64,000 nucleotides of DNA from Gracilaria vermiculophylla (Eukaryota; Rhodophyta; Florideophyceae; Gracilariales; Gracilariaceae). The stretch spans positions 1,021,380-1,085,379 of the forward strand of contig JAHNZQ020003147.1 of the NCBI GenBank assembly GCA_019155205.2, read 5' to 3'. The notes under the pieces are model-generated. The model was not told where the DNA came from. It ran no database searches and was given only the letters and a program-made list of their open reading frames with translations. Position numbers and translations under genes: made by a program. Positions 1-10,610 of the stretch are shown here, piece after piece. Each line of letters opens with the position of its first letter. Position 1 is the first letter of the stretch.

Positions 1-440
1 GTCCCGAGAGCCAGTACACTGTACCAATCTCACCCCGGCAATGAGAGCCGCCGACTCGCAGGAACAGGAGAAGAACTTTCAGGATTTGAATGACACACCA
101 ACAAAGAGCGGAAGTTATCGAGCTGCGTATCACAATATCCGCTCGTTTCAAGAAAAATACTGTTACTGCGCTCTAGTTCGCATGCAGCCGGCTGCGCCGG
201 CCCTTGCCCCGTCAGTGCAGGGACCGGCATGCAAACCAGTTGCATCTCCAGGGAATATGTCACATCCCGACTCGGAACCGCAGCAGCCGTCCTCTCCTGA
301 AATTGAGCTCCCCTCCAACCAGCGAAACCATCAGGATCGCGCGTAGTGGCTTTGTGGGGCTCCTGACTATCGAGTCTTGGTCTCACGGAGGTCGTCTTTA
401 AGAAAAGGGGAGAAGCCGTCTGCACTGTCGACGCAAAATC
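1..440 (+). pseudogene. R1 gag 3' end and gag-pol junction remnant
   Basis: The segment begins inside the gag zinc-knuckle-like region (residues read SREPVHC at the very start, as in R4 at 25590) and continues into a Q/E-rich stretch with EKNFQDL and a proline/glutamine-rich tail, all seen in R4 from 25621. An open stretch of about 100 codons runs from 41 to 346. Gag should form the particle that packages the RNA. The reading frame breaks before the protease. Identified by comparison with R3-R5 rather than by a stand-alone motif. Confidence 0.65.
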
Positions 441-458
441 GGCGGGCCCTCCAATCCA

Positions 459-900
459 TTGGACCCATTTGACGCCTTTGAGGAATCTGTGTGCAAGCTT
501 AGCCGTTACAGTACAAGGGGCTTGTCCTCGATACCAGAGCTGGCCCCAATCTGGTGCACGCTGACTTGCTCCCGCGGCCTGCGCTCGGCACCCTGCAGAC
601 TGGCAAGCTCCGTACGGTGCAAGACGCGTCACATCGAGCATTAGACATCCTCAGAGCATTTACATTGTATCTCTGGCTGGGTTCCTTAAAGGTGAAGGTG
701 TGGTTCTTCGTGCCAACCAACTTGGCATCAAGTTGAATATTTGGCACTTCCTCTGTAGATCGCAATATATGTGCAATCTACCGTCGCCTGCGGAAAGGGA
801 CGATTCACGACGCCATCCTTGTAGGTATCGTGTCCGCATCTTCGAAACCGGACGCCGAAGCGCGTCAAATGAGCAATCTTCCAAATAAACCGCATTCGAA
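459..900 (+). pseudogene. R1 retropepsin remnant
   Basis: The start MDPFDAFEESVC matches the protease-region start of R4 (26040) and R5 (39337). The active-site region is recognisable in another frame near 520-555 as D-T-R-A-G-P-N-L-V, where R3 and R4 have D-T-G-A-G-P-N-L-V, so the catalytic glycine is Arg and there is at least one frameshift upstream. The downstream part (LKVKVWFF, VPTN) matches the R4 protease tail. Not functional. Confidence 0.6.
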
Positions 901-1079
901 CAAGCTTCGGGTGGTGAAGAGTGTCGAAACACCCGCGAGAAGTCAGGCCGAAGTATTGGGACAGAACCGTGCATCTGGCTTTTCATTCCTACATGGCAGT
1001 TCAAATCCGACGACAAAACAGCACTACTTGAGGGCGAACGGCATTATGGAAATAATGCCGAATATTCCATTCAGGGTCG

Positions 1080-2215
1080 TGCTCGCTAACCTGAGGAAGT
1101 CGCCTTAACGGCTCCAAAAAAGAACTGTCGTCAGATTAGCACTACCTGCTCCTGCAGCACTAGCTCATCTGCCTCGTGCAGAAGACCTCGCGGATCGCGG
1201 TGCACTCACTACCATGGAGGCAGAAACTACATCGACGACTCTAGAGAAAAAGAAGCCTTCTATCTGCCAGGAGAAGCTCCAAATGGGCAAAGATTTCAAA
1301 GAGTATCGCCATAGGATGGTGGAAATGCTATCCGCCTTTGAGGACATGTGCTACGGTCCCTGGGGGCTGTGTAGCCTCTCCAAGCACTGGATCCGGCTCA
1401 AACCTGATGCGAAACCAGTACACAAACTCCCGAGGAGGGCTGGACCCCATGCAGGCAATTTCGAACGCGATGAGGGCCACCGGATGCTGTACAAGAATAT
1501 TATGGAGCGCTCCAATTCCACAAGAGCCTCATCGGTGGTATTTGTCAAGAAAAACTATGGCTCTTTGAGGTTTTGCATTGACTATATACGCCTTAACGAA
1601 GTGAAGGTACGCGATTCGTACTCGATACCCCGGATAGATAAATGTATTACCTCCTTAGGTGATGCGCCCGTTTTCTCTACGCTGGATGCAATCAGGGACT
1701 ACTGAAAGATTGAGATGGACGTTTCCGATAAGGATGAGACAACGTTGACCTCGCACTATGGAAATTTCAAGTTTCTAAGGATACCATTTGGGTTGAAGAA
1801 TGCAACCGCTACGTTCCAACGAGCGGTGGACATAGTCCTACCAAAAGTGAAGTGGACGTACGCTCTGGTGAAATATTGATGATTTCAGTATATACTCCCG
1901 CAGCGTGGAGGAGAACTTTATGCTTGAAAAGCACGTGCTTCACCTTCTGAATGATGCTGGACCCACCCTGAAGCCCGAAAAGTGTTTCTAATTCACCTCA
2001 TCGTTGGATTATCTGAAGCACGTTGTGCTACCAGGCCGTGTAAAGGTTTCCAAAAACGCAAGACGCCATCAAGGAAGCTCATCGTTCCACACACCAGACG
2101 AAGCTACGCTCCTTCCTGGGGTTGTGTAATGTCTTTTGGAGGTTTGTACCGAATTTCTCCCGCATTGGAGTGCCGTTAAATTGCCTCTTGCAGAAAGACA
2201 AGCTGAGGCAATTGG
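1080..2215 (+). pseudogene. R1 reverse transcriptase remnant
   Basis: An open stretch at 1214-1705 carries the LTR-retroelement RT signature SSVVFVKKNYGSLRFCIDY and then FSTLDA. It stops at a TGA (1703-1705) exactly where R4 has Trp in SYWQIEMD, a TGG to TGA change. Downstream, FLRIPFGLKNA follows in frame, but the YIDD box near 1870 is broken by a one-base shift (tandem TGA TGA). The thumb region continues to about 2215 with several further shifts. Confidence 0.75.
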
Positions 2216-2289
2216 GTATCCTAACGGATGAATTGTTTGAAGCATGTAACACCTCAAAAAGAGGAGACTGATACAGCCACCGATCTTTG

Positions 2290-3955
2290 TACTCCCGAAG
2301 CGGCACGGCCAAATCATACTAGACACAGACGCCTGTAAAACCCAGGTCGGATTTTCCTTCCTTCAGGAACAACCGGAAGATGGACGTCAACCTATAGAGT
2401 ACTGTATACAGACGCCTGCAAATACTAGGTTGGATGTGCTCTCCTACAGTAATAACATGAAGGTGGATTTCAACCTATAGGATACAGGAGTCGCAGCCTT
2501 TCACCTACGTAACGGAATTATTCCACCGCGAAGCGCGAATGTCTCGCCATCGTATGGGCGTTGTTACTTTTACGCCCGTACCTGGAAGGCGCGCGTTTCA
2601 CTTCAAGGACGAACTCCGTACCATTAAAGTGGATACTGTCCTTTACTCATGCTTCCATTCGCTTGGAAAGGTGGAGTCTACGCCTCCTGGAGTTTGAATT
2701 GGACATCTACCACCGTCCTGGCATAAAGCACCACGTAGTGGACGCGCTGTCACGAATCTCCATCGAAGGAGAAGGCAATACACCATTGGAAGATACACTT
2801 CCGTGTATGGTCATCCATCACGTCGACAGGAAAGAAGGATCCGATGGAGAATGCTTGGAAAGCTGTGAACCTGGAGGTAGGTTTAGTGGGCTCCCTGAGG
2901 TGATAACCCTTGATGACAAGGAGAAAAATGTTCTCCACATCACCACGACGAAGTTCGTGAAGGAGCACAGTATGGATGAGTACTGCAAGGAGTGCCTCGC
3001 CACTGTGGGGAGTCTAACATCGTCATTTGATGTCGACCGCGACGGCGTCCTTGTGTGCCGCACTCCTCTGGATGGAGCTCTCGAAAAGGTGGTCCTGACA
3101 AAACTACGGGAGAGCGTGCTGTATCTCTCGTACTATCCTCGTCTCGCCGGGCACCCCGGTAGGTCGCACATGTTTTTCACCATGAGGAGGGAGTTCTATT
3201 GACCAAATATGGCTAATGACGCCTTCCAAACCGTGGCAGATTGCCACTCATGCCCTGCCCGAAGGAGAAATATTTGTAGACACCGGACGCAGCCCCCTCT
3301 TTTTTCGCCTTCGGGACCGTTGGAGTTCTTTGCCATGGAAATTATGAGCCCTCTATCCAAGACAGAGCGAGGGTAGCGATTGATCCTCGTGATCTACGAC
3401 CGGTTCTCGAAGATCACACTCGCCATTCCTCTCCGAAGCACCACTGTAGCAGTAATTGCCAACACCTTACGGAGCCCTGGGTTTACCCATATGGGATACC
3501 GTTGTCTTTCCTTACGGAAAACCGGACCCCAGTTCGCGGCGAAGCTATTCATCACCATCTCCAGAATGCTGGGGATGAAGCGGTTGTTTACGACTGCCTA
3601 TCACCACCAGCCCAACAGACAGGGGGAGAGGTTTAACAGAATTATCGCCTCCAGGTGGACATAATACGTCGTGTACCATCAGATGGATTTTGAAGCATAC
3701 GTGAGCCCACTCATGTATGCATACAACCTGCATGTGAACCGCTCCACGGCGACCACTCCTTTCAATCTGGTGCTCTCGCGCACCCCGTTTAGTGCCATCA
3801 TTTCGGAACGCACCACGGCGCACCGAAAGGATGGGCCACGGGTAGGAACAGCGATGCAAGCAGCACGCTGCATCTTAAGGCGGCATGAGGACCCACACAA
3901 AGTTGCAAAGGAGAGACTCTAAGTCTCGCAGAGGAGATATGAACAGGAATTCGAC
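2290..3955 (+). pseudogene. R1 RNase H, linker and integrase remnant
   Basis: RNase H begins near 2320 with residues around D-T-D-A-C-K; part of it is internally duplicated or rearranged (two DACKxQ/DACKY-like stretches at 2320 and 2410). The open stretch 2561-3202 (213 codons) carries the RNase H end and the linker HRPGIKH...VDALSRIS, then the integrase zinc region GHPGRSHMFF. It ends at TGA 3200-3202, where sister copies have Tyr-Trp-Pro (TGG to TGA). Integrase continues at 3310-3660 (FAMEIMSPL, GPQFAAKLF, ERFNR) and 3671-3922. The first catalytic Asp is Glu and the second is Thr here, so catalysis is lost. Confidence 0.75.
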
Positions 3956-3956
3956 C

Positions 3957-4052
3957 GGAGACCACCTTTAGGAACACAAACCTATGGAGCCAACAAAACT
4001 CCTTATGGAATTTATGCGCTACAACCTCGAAAAGAGAACTGACGGTATAACA
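3957..4052 (+). repeat. R1 truncated 3' LTR (last ~95 bp)
   Basis: The segment starting AGACCACCTTTAGGAACAC and ending CTGACGGTATAACA aligns with the last 95 bp of the R4 5' LTR (23402-23496). It directly follows integrase sequence. What follows (CCGGGAC) does not resemble the family PBS, so this is a 3' rather than 5' LTR end. Confidence 0.7.
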
Positions 4053-4165
4053 CCGGGACATAAAATTAACGCGACGCTAGATCAGAAACCGTGATTTAGG
4101 CTGTATTTGGAGCCCAGCCAGAGAATACGTGCATCCGGCTGACAGCGGGACTTTCTTGTTCTGCA

Positions 4166-4718
4166 TCAATGCTGCTGCAACTTTGCGAGAATATTTCGAT
4201 GGAGAGTGTCTGTCTTCTGGTCCTGAGGTGTCTTCGTTTTCCATGGAGTTTGGTGTGGGATATTGTTCGTCAGATACGGGCGTAATAGTCTGCGGTCATC
4301 AGTTTTTGGAGTACCGAACACGATGAAGTGCGGAATGCCGATAATCATGTCACGTTTAAGTGGTCTTCGCATAAGTTTGGAAGGGACGAGGGCGCTTTGG
4401 GCTCCATTCCGTCAGTGACTTTCGCGAGATCTTAACGTTCTACCATTACTTGCCTTCCACCTTCTAATATGATCCCGGACTTAACTTCGACGGTTATACC
4501 GTGTTTCTCAACAAATACGGTTGAAATGAACGATGAGATAGCTCCAGAGCCCACCATTGTCCATCCCTCGATAATATTCGGAAGGATAAGAGTGTACAGT
4601 AGCTCCTAGGCGTCGTGCGGGCCGGGGAGAAAGATTTCAGAGCTGGATATTTCTCAGATTTGTGGTCTGGAATATCTGCATTTAGCTGCGCTTTGGGGTC
4701 TAATGTGTCATAGCCCAT
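4166..4718 (-). pseudogene. Retropepsin-like aspartic protease fragment of an unassigned gypsy element
   Basis: Read on the minus strand, one frame from about 4690 gives MVGSGAISSFIS and then FVEKHGI and a Gly-rich beta strand, the usual layout of a retropepsin start where D-S-G-A is expected. Here the catalytic Asp is Gly. Further on, in a shifted frame (4372 to 4166), RDMIIGIPHF resembles the closing ILG-motif strand of this fold. The strand is opposite to the RT fragment that follows, so the two are separate debris. Family assignment rests on motifs only. Confidence 0.5.
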
Positions 4719-4966
4719 CAGGGTGCGTTGCTCTCTATGAGCTCATGTCAGCCGCTCTCGTTCTTTAGGTTATTCAGCCGGTTTTATGGAGCTTTCTTCT
4801 TGCAGGTTGGCGGCAGACGTTAAGAAATCAACAAAAGCTCACTATTTTCTTCAAAGTTTGTGGGCCAGAGAGTGGTGAAGGGTGTGGTAAAAAAAAAGAT
4901 GAGGCCAATGATGAAGATGCGTATCCAAATACCGGCGTAGAGATTGTCGATTACGTTTGAACAGCG
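4719..4966. other. No gene seen
   Basis: Short spacer with a poly-A run near 4890. I see no coding signal and no recognisable repeat end. Confidence 0.4.
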
Positions 4967-6000
4967 ATGCAAATATCTTCAAGTGACTCCAAAGAGAATG
5001 TTTTCTCAGAGGCATGCAAAGATCCTCTTGAAGAATGCTTTACGCAGAAAGAGCTTGTTCTAGAGAAGGGCTGGGGATGTTTCCCCATCCAGCTTTACTG
5101 CAAATTGGAAAGTGACAAATACAAAGGACAGAAACAATTTAGGGGGAAAGTGTGCCAGTATCTGCAATCAAAACAGAAAATTTCTTGACAGTTTTAAACA
5201 GAAACTCTTACACATTATTTTTGAGATACAATATTCAAATTCAAAGTTGCTAGCCGCCCTATCGGTTGTACTGAGATCAAGCTCAAAGGCACAACCCGGA
5301 ATGCGTCCGGACCTTCATTTAATCTACTCGGCACCTGTTAAGGGCGTTTGGCAAATACATCAAGTCGATTCTGAAACTCATGACTTGGCAGGTAGCAAGG
5401 TGTTCGCTGATTTGCTTTTACGTCAGGATCCTGGTACGTCTTTAATGATCCTGATTCATATGGTAAGTGTGGATAAATTTGCCCTACTATAGTATATTTG
5501 TCACAAAAAGCACTCATGGGTTTGATGAATACAGTATCACAATTTCAATGATGATTGAATGCGGATTTTGCAGAACTACACGGCAATTTCAAATTAAAGA
5601 TCGGCGACTTTATAATAAACGCAGCGAATGAATCAAAGCTACTCTGAATAATTGAACTATTCCTTCATATATGCTTATCGAAGGGGCTTAATCTCTCAGT
5701 CAAGAAGAGCTTATTTTTCAAGAAAGATATTTAGTGCCGTGCAATACCAGTTTTCAATGCGAATAATCACCGAAGTGGTCCTAACATTTTTGGGATCGTC
5801 GAATACATTAATGGGCATAACTTAACTGCAAAACTCTGCTTGTTTAAACAATACGTTGGGCATATGTCTCAGTGTATTCTTGATGCTAAACAGTTGCTCA
5901 AACGGCTAATAAAGGTGCTAGAAGATGTATTAATGGATTCTTCAAAGCGAAAAAAAAAACAAACAAGTACAGTTACCAAGATTTTGATGGGCCGAACATC
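4967..6000 (+). pseudogene. Gypsy reverse transcriptase remnant (element D)
   Basis: Open stretches 4967-5188 and 5112-5492 end in MRPDLHLIYSAP, then EIHD-like THDLAGSKVFADL, which corresponds to the RT region DLRPVN...LxGSKxFA of oomycete-type gypsy pol. Near 5510 the frame gives LMGLMNTVSQFQ, the GLMNSVSHFQ-type block, and near 5690 KGLNLSVKKSLFF followed by the connection region. No YxDD box is readable. AT-richer than family A and closer in style to element C. It is cut before the R2 LTR starts near 6092. Confidence 0.6.
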
Positions 6001-6091
6001 ACGAACATTTTAAGATACTTTTAAAGCGGCAAAGACACGGACTACAATTGTCATATTATAAGTCTAAGAACATCATATGTACAATAACGGA

Positions 6092-6672
6092 ATTGTAATG
6101 CATTTCGATCTCCTTTCGAGATGCTGGCGCATAACGTCCTTGCAGAGTTTTTGCGGACTCCAAGGGTGCGAGTTCTTAAACGTGGTCTGCGGTAATCACG
6201 GTCAAAAGTCGGGGTGATACTCATAGAGGGTCCACTAGCAGCAAGCGGGGAAGGATTTCACTGAGCGGGCAATGCTTCAACAGGTGCTGCTATGAGGCAA
6301 CCTGGAGATTGGCGGCTTAGAAACCTGAAAGCATTCGACACGACTCTCCAAACGAAAGTAGTAGAGGAAGACTCAAGAGTGCTTGGTTTACTTCCCTCAG
6401 AGATTAAACTCGACCGTCAGTGTACGTACCGTGCCGGGAGCCCGCGTGGAGAGCTACCAGGACTATAATAAATTCCTGCACCTGTAAACGAAAACAAATG
6501 TAAATTCAAGAAATCCTCAGGGCTACTGTAGCACAAGTGGGCCACGTAATGCACCACGCAAGTGGGCCATGTAATGCACCACGCAGGTCAGTTAATAAAA
6601 TAAGAACCCTCCTTAGGAATATCCCGTCTTAAAGTGACACGACAATATCCCCCTAGGATCCACTGTAACTTA
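6092..6672 (-). repeat. R2 3' LTR
   Basis: Aligns with all other family A LTRs in minus orientation. The right end CACTGTAACTTA corresponds to the terminal CACTGTACTACA. The left end is degenerate, so 6092 is approximate. It contains a private tandem duplication of a 25-bp unit (6534-6558 and 6559-6583, starting CAAGTGGGCCACG), absent from the other LTRs. The region just inside (TTCCTTTCCTAAATTG) is the complement of the family purine tract. Confidence 0.75.
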
Positions 6673-7087
6673 TACTTCCTTTCCTAAATTGCACCACGTC
6701 CCCAATGTGCATCTTTTCATAGCTCGCGCCTTAAACGGCTGCTAACGGTGTTGAGGTCAGAGTGGTCACCGGCGACGTGAAAAAAACTCTTTTCTGGAAA
6801 TGCTTCCGTACTTCCCGGTTCCTGCGCAGCGTACCAACGGCGGGCTCGTGTTTTTTCTGTGAGGGGGTTCTGGGCCCCTAGCTCTTTTTGAGTTGACCTT
6901 GTCTACCCGTTCTTGGTTTACCCTGCTGGTGCTAGAGCGCCCGGCCTACCATTTTTCGTGAGGATCCCTTCGGAAAACCTCCTCAGCCCTCGCGTCCGCT
7001 CGTCTATCCACTTTGGAGATAACGCACCCATATTTTTCCCTTCTGCCCTGTCGTCGTCCTCCGTCCACCATAAACCCACTTCCCACT

Positions 7088-7414
7088 AAGGTTCTCGTCT
7101 CCTCGCCTGCATCCCTTCTTCCGTCCTCTCCGCACATTCCTCGCCGGCGTCGTGACATGAATCCTCCCTCCGAGGGGTATATAACGACAGGCCTCTCCCC
7201 TGATGGTATTCTCTCCAGCTTCCCTGGTGCTCTTACGCCTTCGGTCTCCTTCATGCCGCCTACATGCATCTTCGGGATGACTTCTCCGGCTCAGGCTTCT
7301 GCTTCTCCGTCCAATCTTGAGGTGTATTACACCTTCACTATTACGCCATTTCGCCCAATAAAAAACCTCGACCACCGTACTACGCTGGTCTTCATGTCCT
7401 TCCATGAAAGGGGT
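7088..7414 (+). pseudogene. R2 antisense ORF, N-terminal piece
   Basis: Opposite strand to R2 gag-pol. The reading frame resembles the N-terminus of the R4 antisense ORF (32379 to about 32060): PHIPRRRRD against SPRIPRWRLD, then NLEVYYTFTITPFRP against NPEVYHTSTGAPFRP, ending FMSFHERG against FVPFHDKR. At the position of the R4 start ATG this copy has AAG (7088-7090), so its start codon is lost. R3 interrupts it at 7414/7415 and it resumes at 16195. Function unknown; see the R4 entry at 30306. Confidence 0.65.
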
Positions 7415-7965
7415 TGTACCGTCAGTTCTCCGTTCGAGGTAGTAGAGCACGATGTCCGTTAGGAGTTTTTGTTGACTCCAAAGGTGCGTGTTCCTAAAGG
7501 TCTTCTCCGACATTCGCTGTAGCGAGCCGGGGGAATTCTTAAAGAGGATCTGCAAATACCAAGCGGAGAAGGACGTTCACTGGGCGGAAAATTCTCCTAC
7601 AGGCGCTGCTATGAGGCGACCTGTGAATCGGCGGCTTAGAAACCTTAGGATGATCGACGAGAGTCCCAAACCGGAAAAGTAGATGACGACTCAAGGGTGC
7701 TTGCCTTTACTTCCCCAGAGGTAGAGCTCAACCGGCAGAGAAAGTATCAAGCCGCGAGCTCGCCTCGGCAGGTCTCACTACTGTAGAAATTACCTGCACA
7801 AATTAACCAAAATAAATATAAGTTTTACCATCCCTTAAGAGTTTTGTAGCGGGCGCGGGCCCAATTGTACACCACGTGGCTTAGTTATTAAAGTAAGAGC
7901 ACTCCTTAGGAATATCACGCCAGAAAGCCACGCCATCATATTTCTTTTGGAACCATTGTACTACA
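7415..7965 (-). repeat. R3 3' LTR
   Basis: Starts TGTACCGTCAG and ends TTGTACTACA on the plus strand, the complement of the family ends. Contains the conserved hairpin at 7768-7797. Immediately right, AATCCCCTTCCCCAAATTG is the complement of a G/A-rich polypurine tract. Confidence 0.85.
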
Positions 7966-8277
7966 AATCCCCTTCCCCAAATTGCACAACGTCCTCAAGG
8001 TGCATCTTGCAATAGTTCGATCCCTGGGTGGCTCCTATCGGTGTTGATGCAAGTGTGGCCTCCGGCGATGTGACAAATTCTCTCCTTTCGGCGTTCTTTC
8101 AAACTTTCATACTCCTGCGCTGCGCACCACCGCGGGCTCGTGTTTTACCTTTTGCTGTGTTTACCGGCCCTGGCCCTCCTTGAACTAGCCGCGTCTCGTC
8201 TTTCTTGACGTAAGCCATCGGTGCTGCCGCGCCAGTTGGCCGCGTGAGCTTCCCCGCACACGAGCGTTTCTTGCGCG

Positions 8278-8805
8278 GTGCAGGCGTTCGAGCTCTGCGG
8301 CCGGAGCAGAAGTAAGTCTGGACTGTTTGCTGACTCCCTTAAGGCACCCAACGCTCACATTAATTCGAGGATTCCCCTTTCGACGATGTCACCGACTCCG
8401 TTCTTGGCTTTGCCGACCTCCACGGTGGAGCCAACGTTGTCCCGTCGGGAAACCGCTGTCCCAGCTGGTCCGCCGTCCGCGTCTCCTTCCGTGGCGGTTG
8501 TTGCTCCGTCAACGGAGGTGGTCGCTTCGGGTGCACTATCGAACGGAGTATCCTCTGGGGCTCTGGGGGCTGCCTTTCAGGAGTTGGGGCAGGCGTGCTT
8601 GGCGACGGGCCATCTTGCTGCGGTTTCTCCTGTAGCGATTCTGCTCGAGGCGCGTGCCTGGGTCTTAGAACTCCACAAAGCGCGGGCGGACGAAGCCTTT
8701 ATGATGGCCATCGACGAAAGCATGTTGGAGTTCTTCGAGGGACAAGCGCTCACGGCAGAAGATCGCCTCAAAGCGGAGTATACGACAAGATTTGGGGACC
8801 TCTAG
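8278..8805 (+). pseudogene. R3 antisense ORF, C-terminal remnant
   Basis: Open to the natural stop TAG (8803-8805), the same terminus as in R4 (30306), R2 (17947) and R5 (35089). Residues resemble R4: a proline/serine/alanine-rich linker with FLALPTSTVEP, then GAAFQELGQA, LELHKARAD and a C-terminal F-G-D-L. The SET-like middle and the N-terminus are missing; the ~300 bp between the purine tract and this piece does not match R4. No credible own start, so it is treated as a decayed 3' piece. The stop lies about 270 bp from the convergent pol terminus. Confidence 0.65.
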
Positions 8806-9074
8806 GTGAAAGATCCCTGGCGATTGGATTTCGTGCCCGGTAGCGACTTAAAAAAAGATTCTTAAGTTGGAGCTGAATCTTCGTGAACGGTAGTTGCAAT
8901 ACGAATGGGACGGGCACGCGCGCTCAACGACACGAAGTGCTGCCACGAGAGCTAGCAAAAAGCGAGCACCGGCGTCCTGGAGGCGGAAAAGAAAACTTCA
9001 TCTGGGTAATAAACAGCGGAGACGAATAACAACTCCGATTGCGGGCCCCCTCCCCCGTTCCGAAACGGGAGCGC

Positions 9075-10610
9075 CTATGCGTAGAGTCGTTTCCGCACCA
9101 GATTGGCATGGTGTCTTATAATGAAGTTCTCCGCGATATGCTCCGGAGGTTCTTCCGTGTCGCCTTTTGAAGTGTACTCGCACCAGCGGAGGCGGTACAG
9201 TGTTCCTGTGGGGGTTTGTCGGTGGAAGACGATATGGTCCATCTCGTAGAAGATATCAGCTTCAGGGGTGATGATGGATTCTGGAGCCACCAGAAATGGT
9301 TCGCCAAGAGTGATGATGTGGTTTCCCGCATCCGACGGTGTCGTCACTCCTGAGGTAGTCGGATGAGGAGGTTCCGCGCGTGGTCCCTGAGGTCGGGTAG
9401 CGGGCATTCCTGGAGATTTGGGCGTCGGGACTTTCGCCACCCTATCACGGGAGACGACATCTGCGAGCCCGTTTACCTCACTGGTGACGGTGTCCCTATA
9501 GGTGGGGTGGCCGGGACTTTGTAAGGCCCTGAGGTGGTCGGCGCTAACTTGCACGTGACGTCCGGCGCTTCGTTGGATGATTCCCCAGGTTTGTCGAGAA
9601 AAACCTCGTCGCCTTCCTTCATATGAGGGCCTTCTTTCACCTTCCTGTCAAAAACTAGTTTAAATCTCCTCGGCAAGGCATAGAGTTTCTCCTTTGCCAG
9701 GGAAAGTGCGTCCTCATACCGCCTTAAGCTGGAGCGCTTTGCTTGTGCCGCTATCGGCACCTGTGGCCCATCCGCCGGTTGCGCCGTGGCGTGTGCTGCA
9801 ATGACGGCACTAGGCGAAATGCGCGAGAGCACGAGATTGAAAGGAGCGGTTCTCATAGAGCGGTGCACTTACAGGTTAAATACATACGTAAGCGGGCCTA
9901 CATATGCGTCCTAATCCTTCTGGTGGTCCGCGACGTAGTCCTTCAGCCTCGAAGCGATGGTCTTGTTGAATCTCTTCGCTTGTCTGATGGACTGGGGGTG
10001 ATAGGCAGTTGCAAACAACTGTCTCATCCCTATCATTCCGGAGATGGCACTAAAGAGCTTCGCTGCAAACTGGGGGCCATTGTCCATGAGGAGGTACAAC
10101 AGTATTCCATATGGGTAAGCCCAGCGTTCCACAAAGGCCTGGGCAATTACTGCTGTAGTGGTGCTCCGGAGGGAAATGGCGCGCGTGATCTTCGAATCAC
10201 GATCAGTGATCACGAGGATAAATCGGTACTCTCGCTCCGCCTTGGAGAGGGGGCTCAACATGTCCATTGCTACGAACTCCAAAGGTCCTGGAGGCGGGAA
10301 CAGAGGGAGTGCCGTCCGGTGTTTCCGTGTATTACCCCTAGCGGCGGCGTACGAATAGCAATGTGCCACCATTTGGAAGGCGTCATAAGCCATGTTCGGC
10401 AAATCGAACTCCCTCCGCATGATGAGATACATACGCGATCCACAGGGGTGCCCTGCGAGGCGATGATAGTGTAAGAGATACAGCACTCTCGTCCTTAGTG
10501 TCGTCGGGACCACCTTTTGGAGAGCTCCATCCAGATGAACGCGGCGCACAAGTACAACGTCCCGGTCGACATCGAATAAAGATGTTAGACTCCCCACAGT
10601 GGCGGGGCAC
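9075..10610 (-). pseudogene. R3 integrase and chromodomain
   Basis: Three overlapping open stretches: 10597-9911 (linker and integrase), 9868-9473 (integrase tail) and 9554-9075 (chromodomain). Integrase keeps the first two acidic residues (FVAMDMLSPL and LLMDNGPQFAAKLF), but the expected Glu is Lys in YHPQSIRQAKRFN. The chromodomain reads LYRLRWCEYTSKGDTEEP with the conserved Trp intact and HIVFHRQ before it. Such C-terminal chromodomains steer chromovirus insertion to marked chromatin. Frame changes between pieces make the copy inactive. Confidence 0.75.

Larger units (their letters stand above)
1..4052 (+). mobile_element. R1: family A Ty3/gypsy chromovirus-type retrotransposon, 5' part outside window
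   Basis: Sense-strand domains follow gypsy order: gag tail, retropepsin, RT, RNase H, integrase. Each part matches the better preserved copy R4 (22942-33464). After the integrase the sequence jumps, with no chromodomain and no antisense ORF, to the last ~95 bp of a family A LTR (3957-4052), so an internal deletion of several kb joined pol to the 3' LTR end. Many stops and frameshifts make it a dead copy. Assignment to the family is secure; the missing 5' LTR lies outside the window. Confidence 0.85.

Noticed and set aside
6533..6590. CRISPR-like repeats
   Set aside because: Only two direct copies without spacers, inside an LTR of a eukaryotic element.
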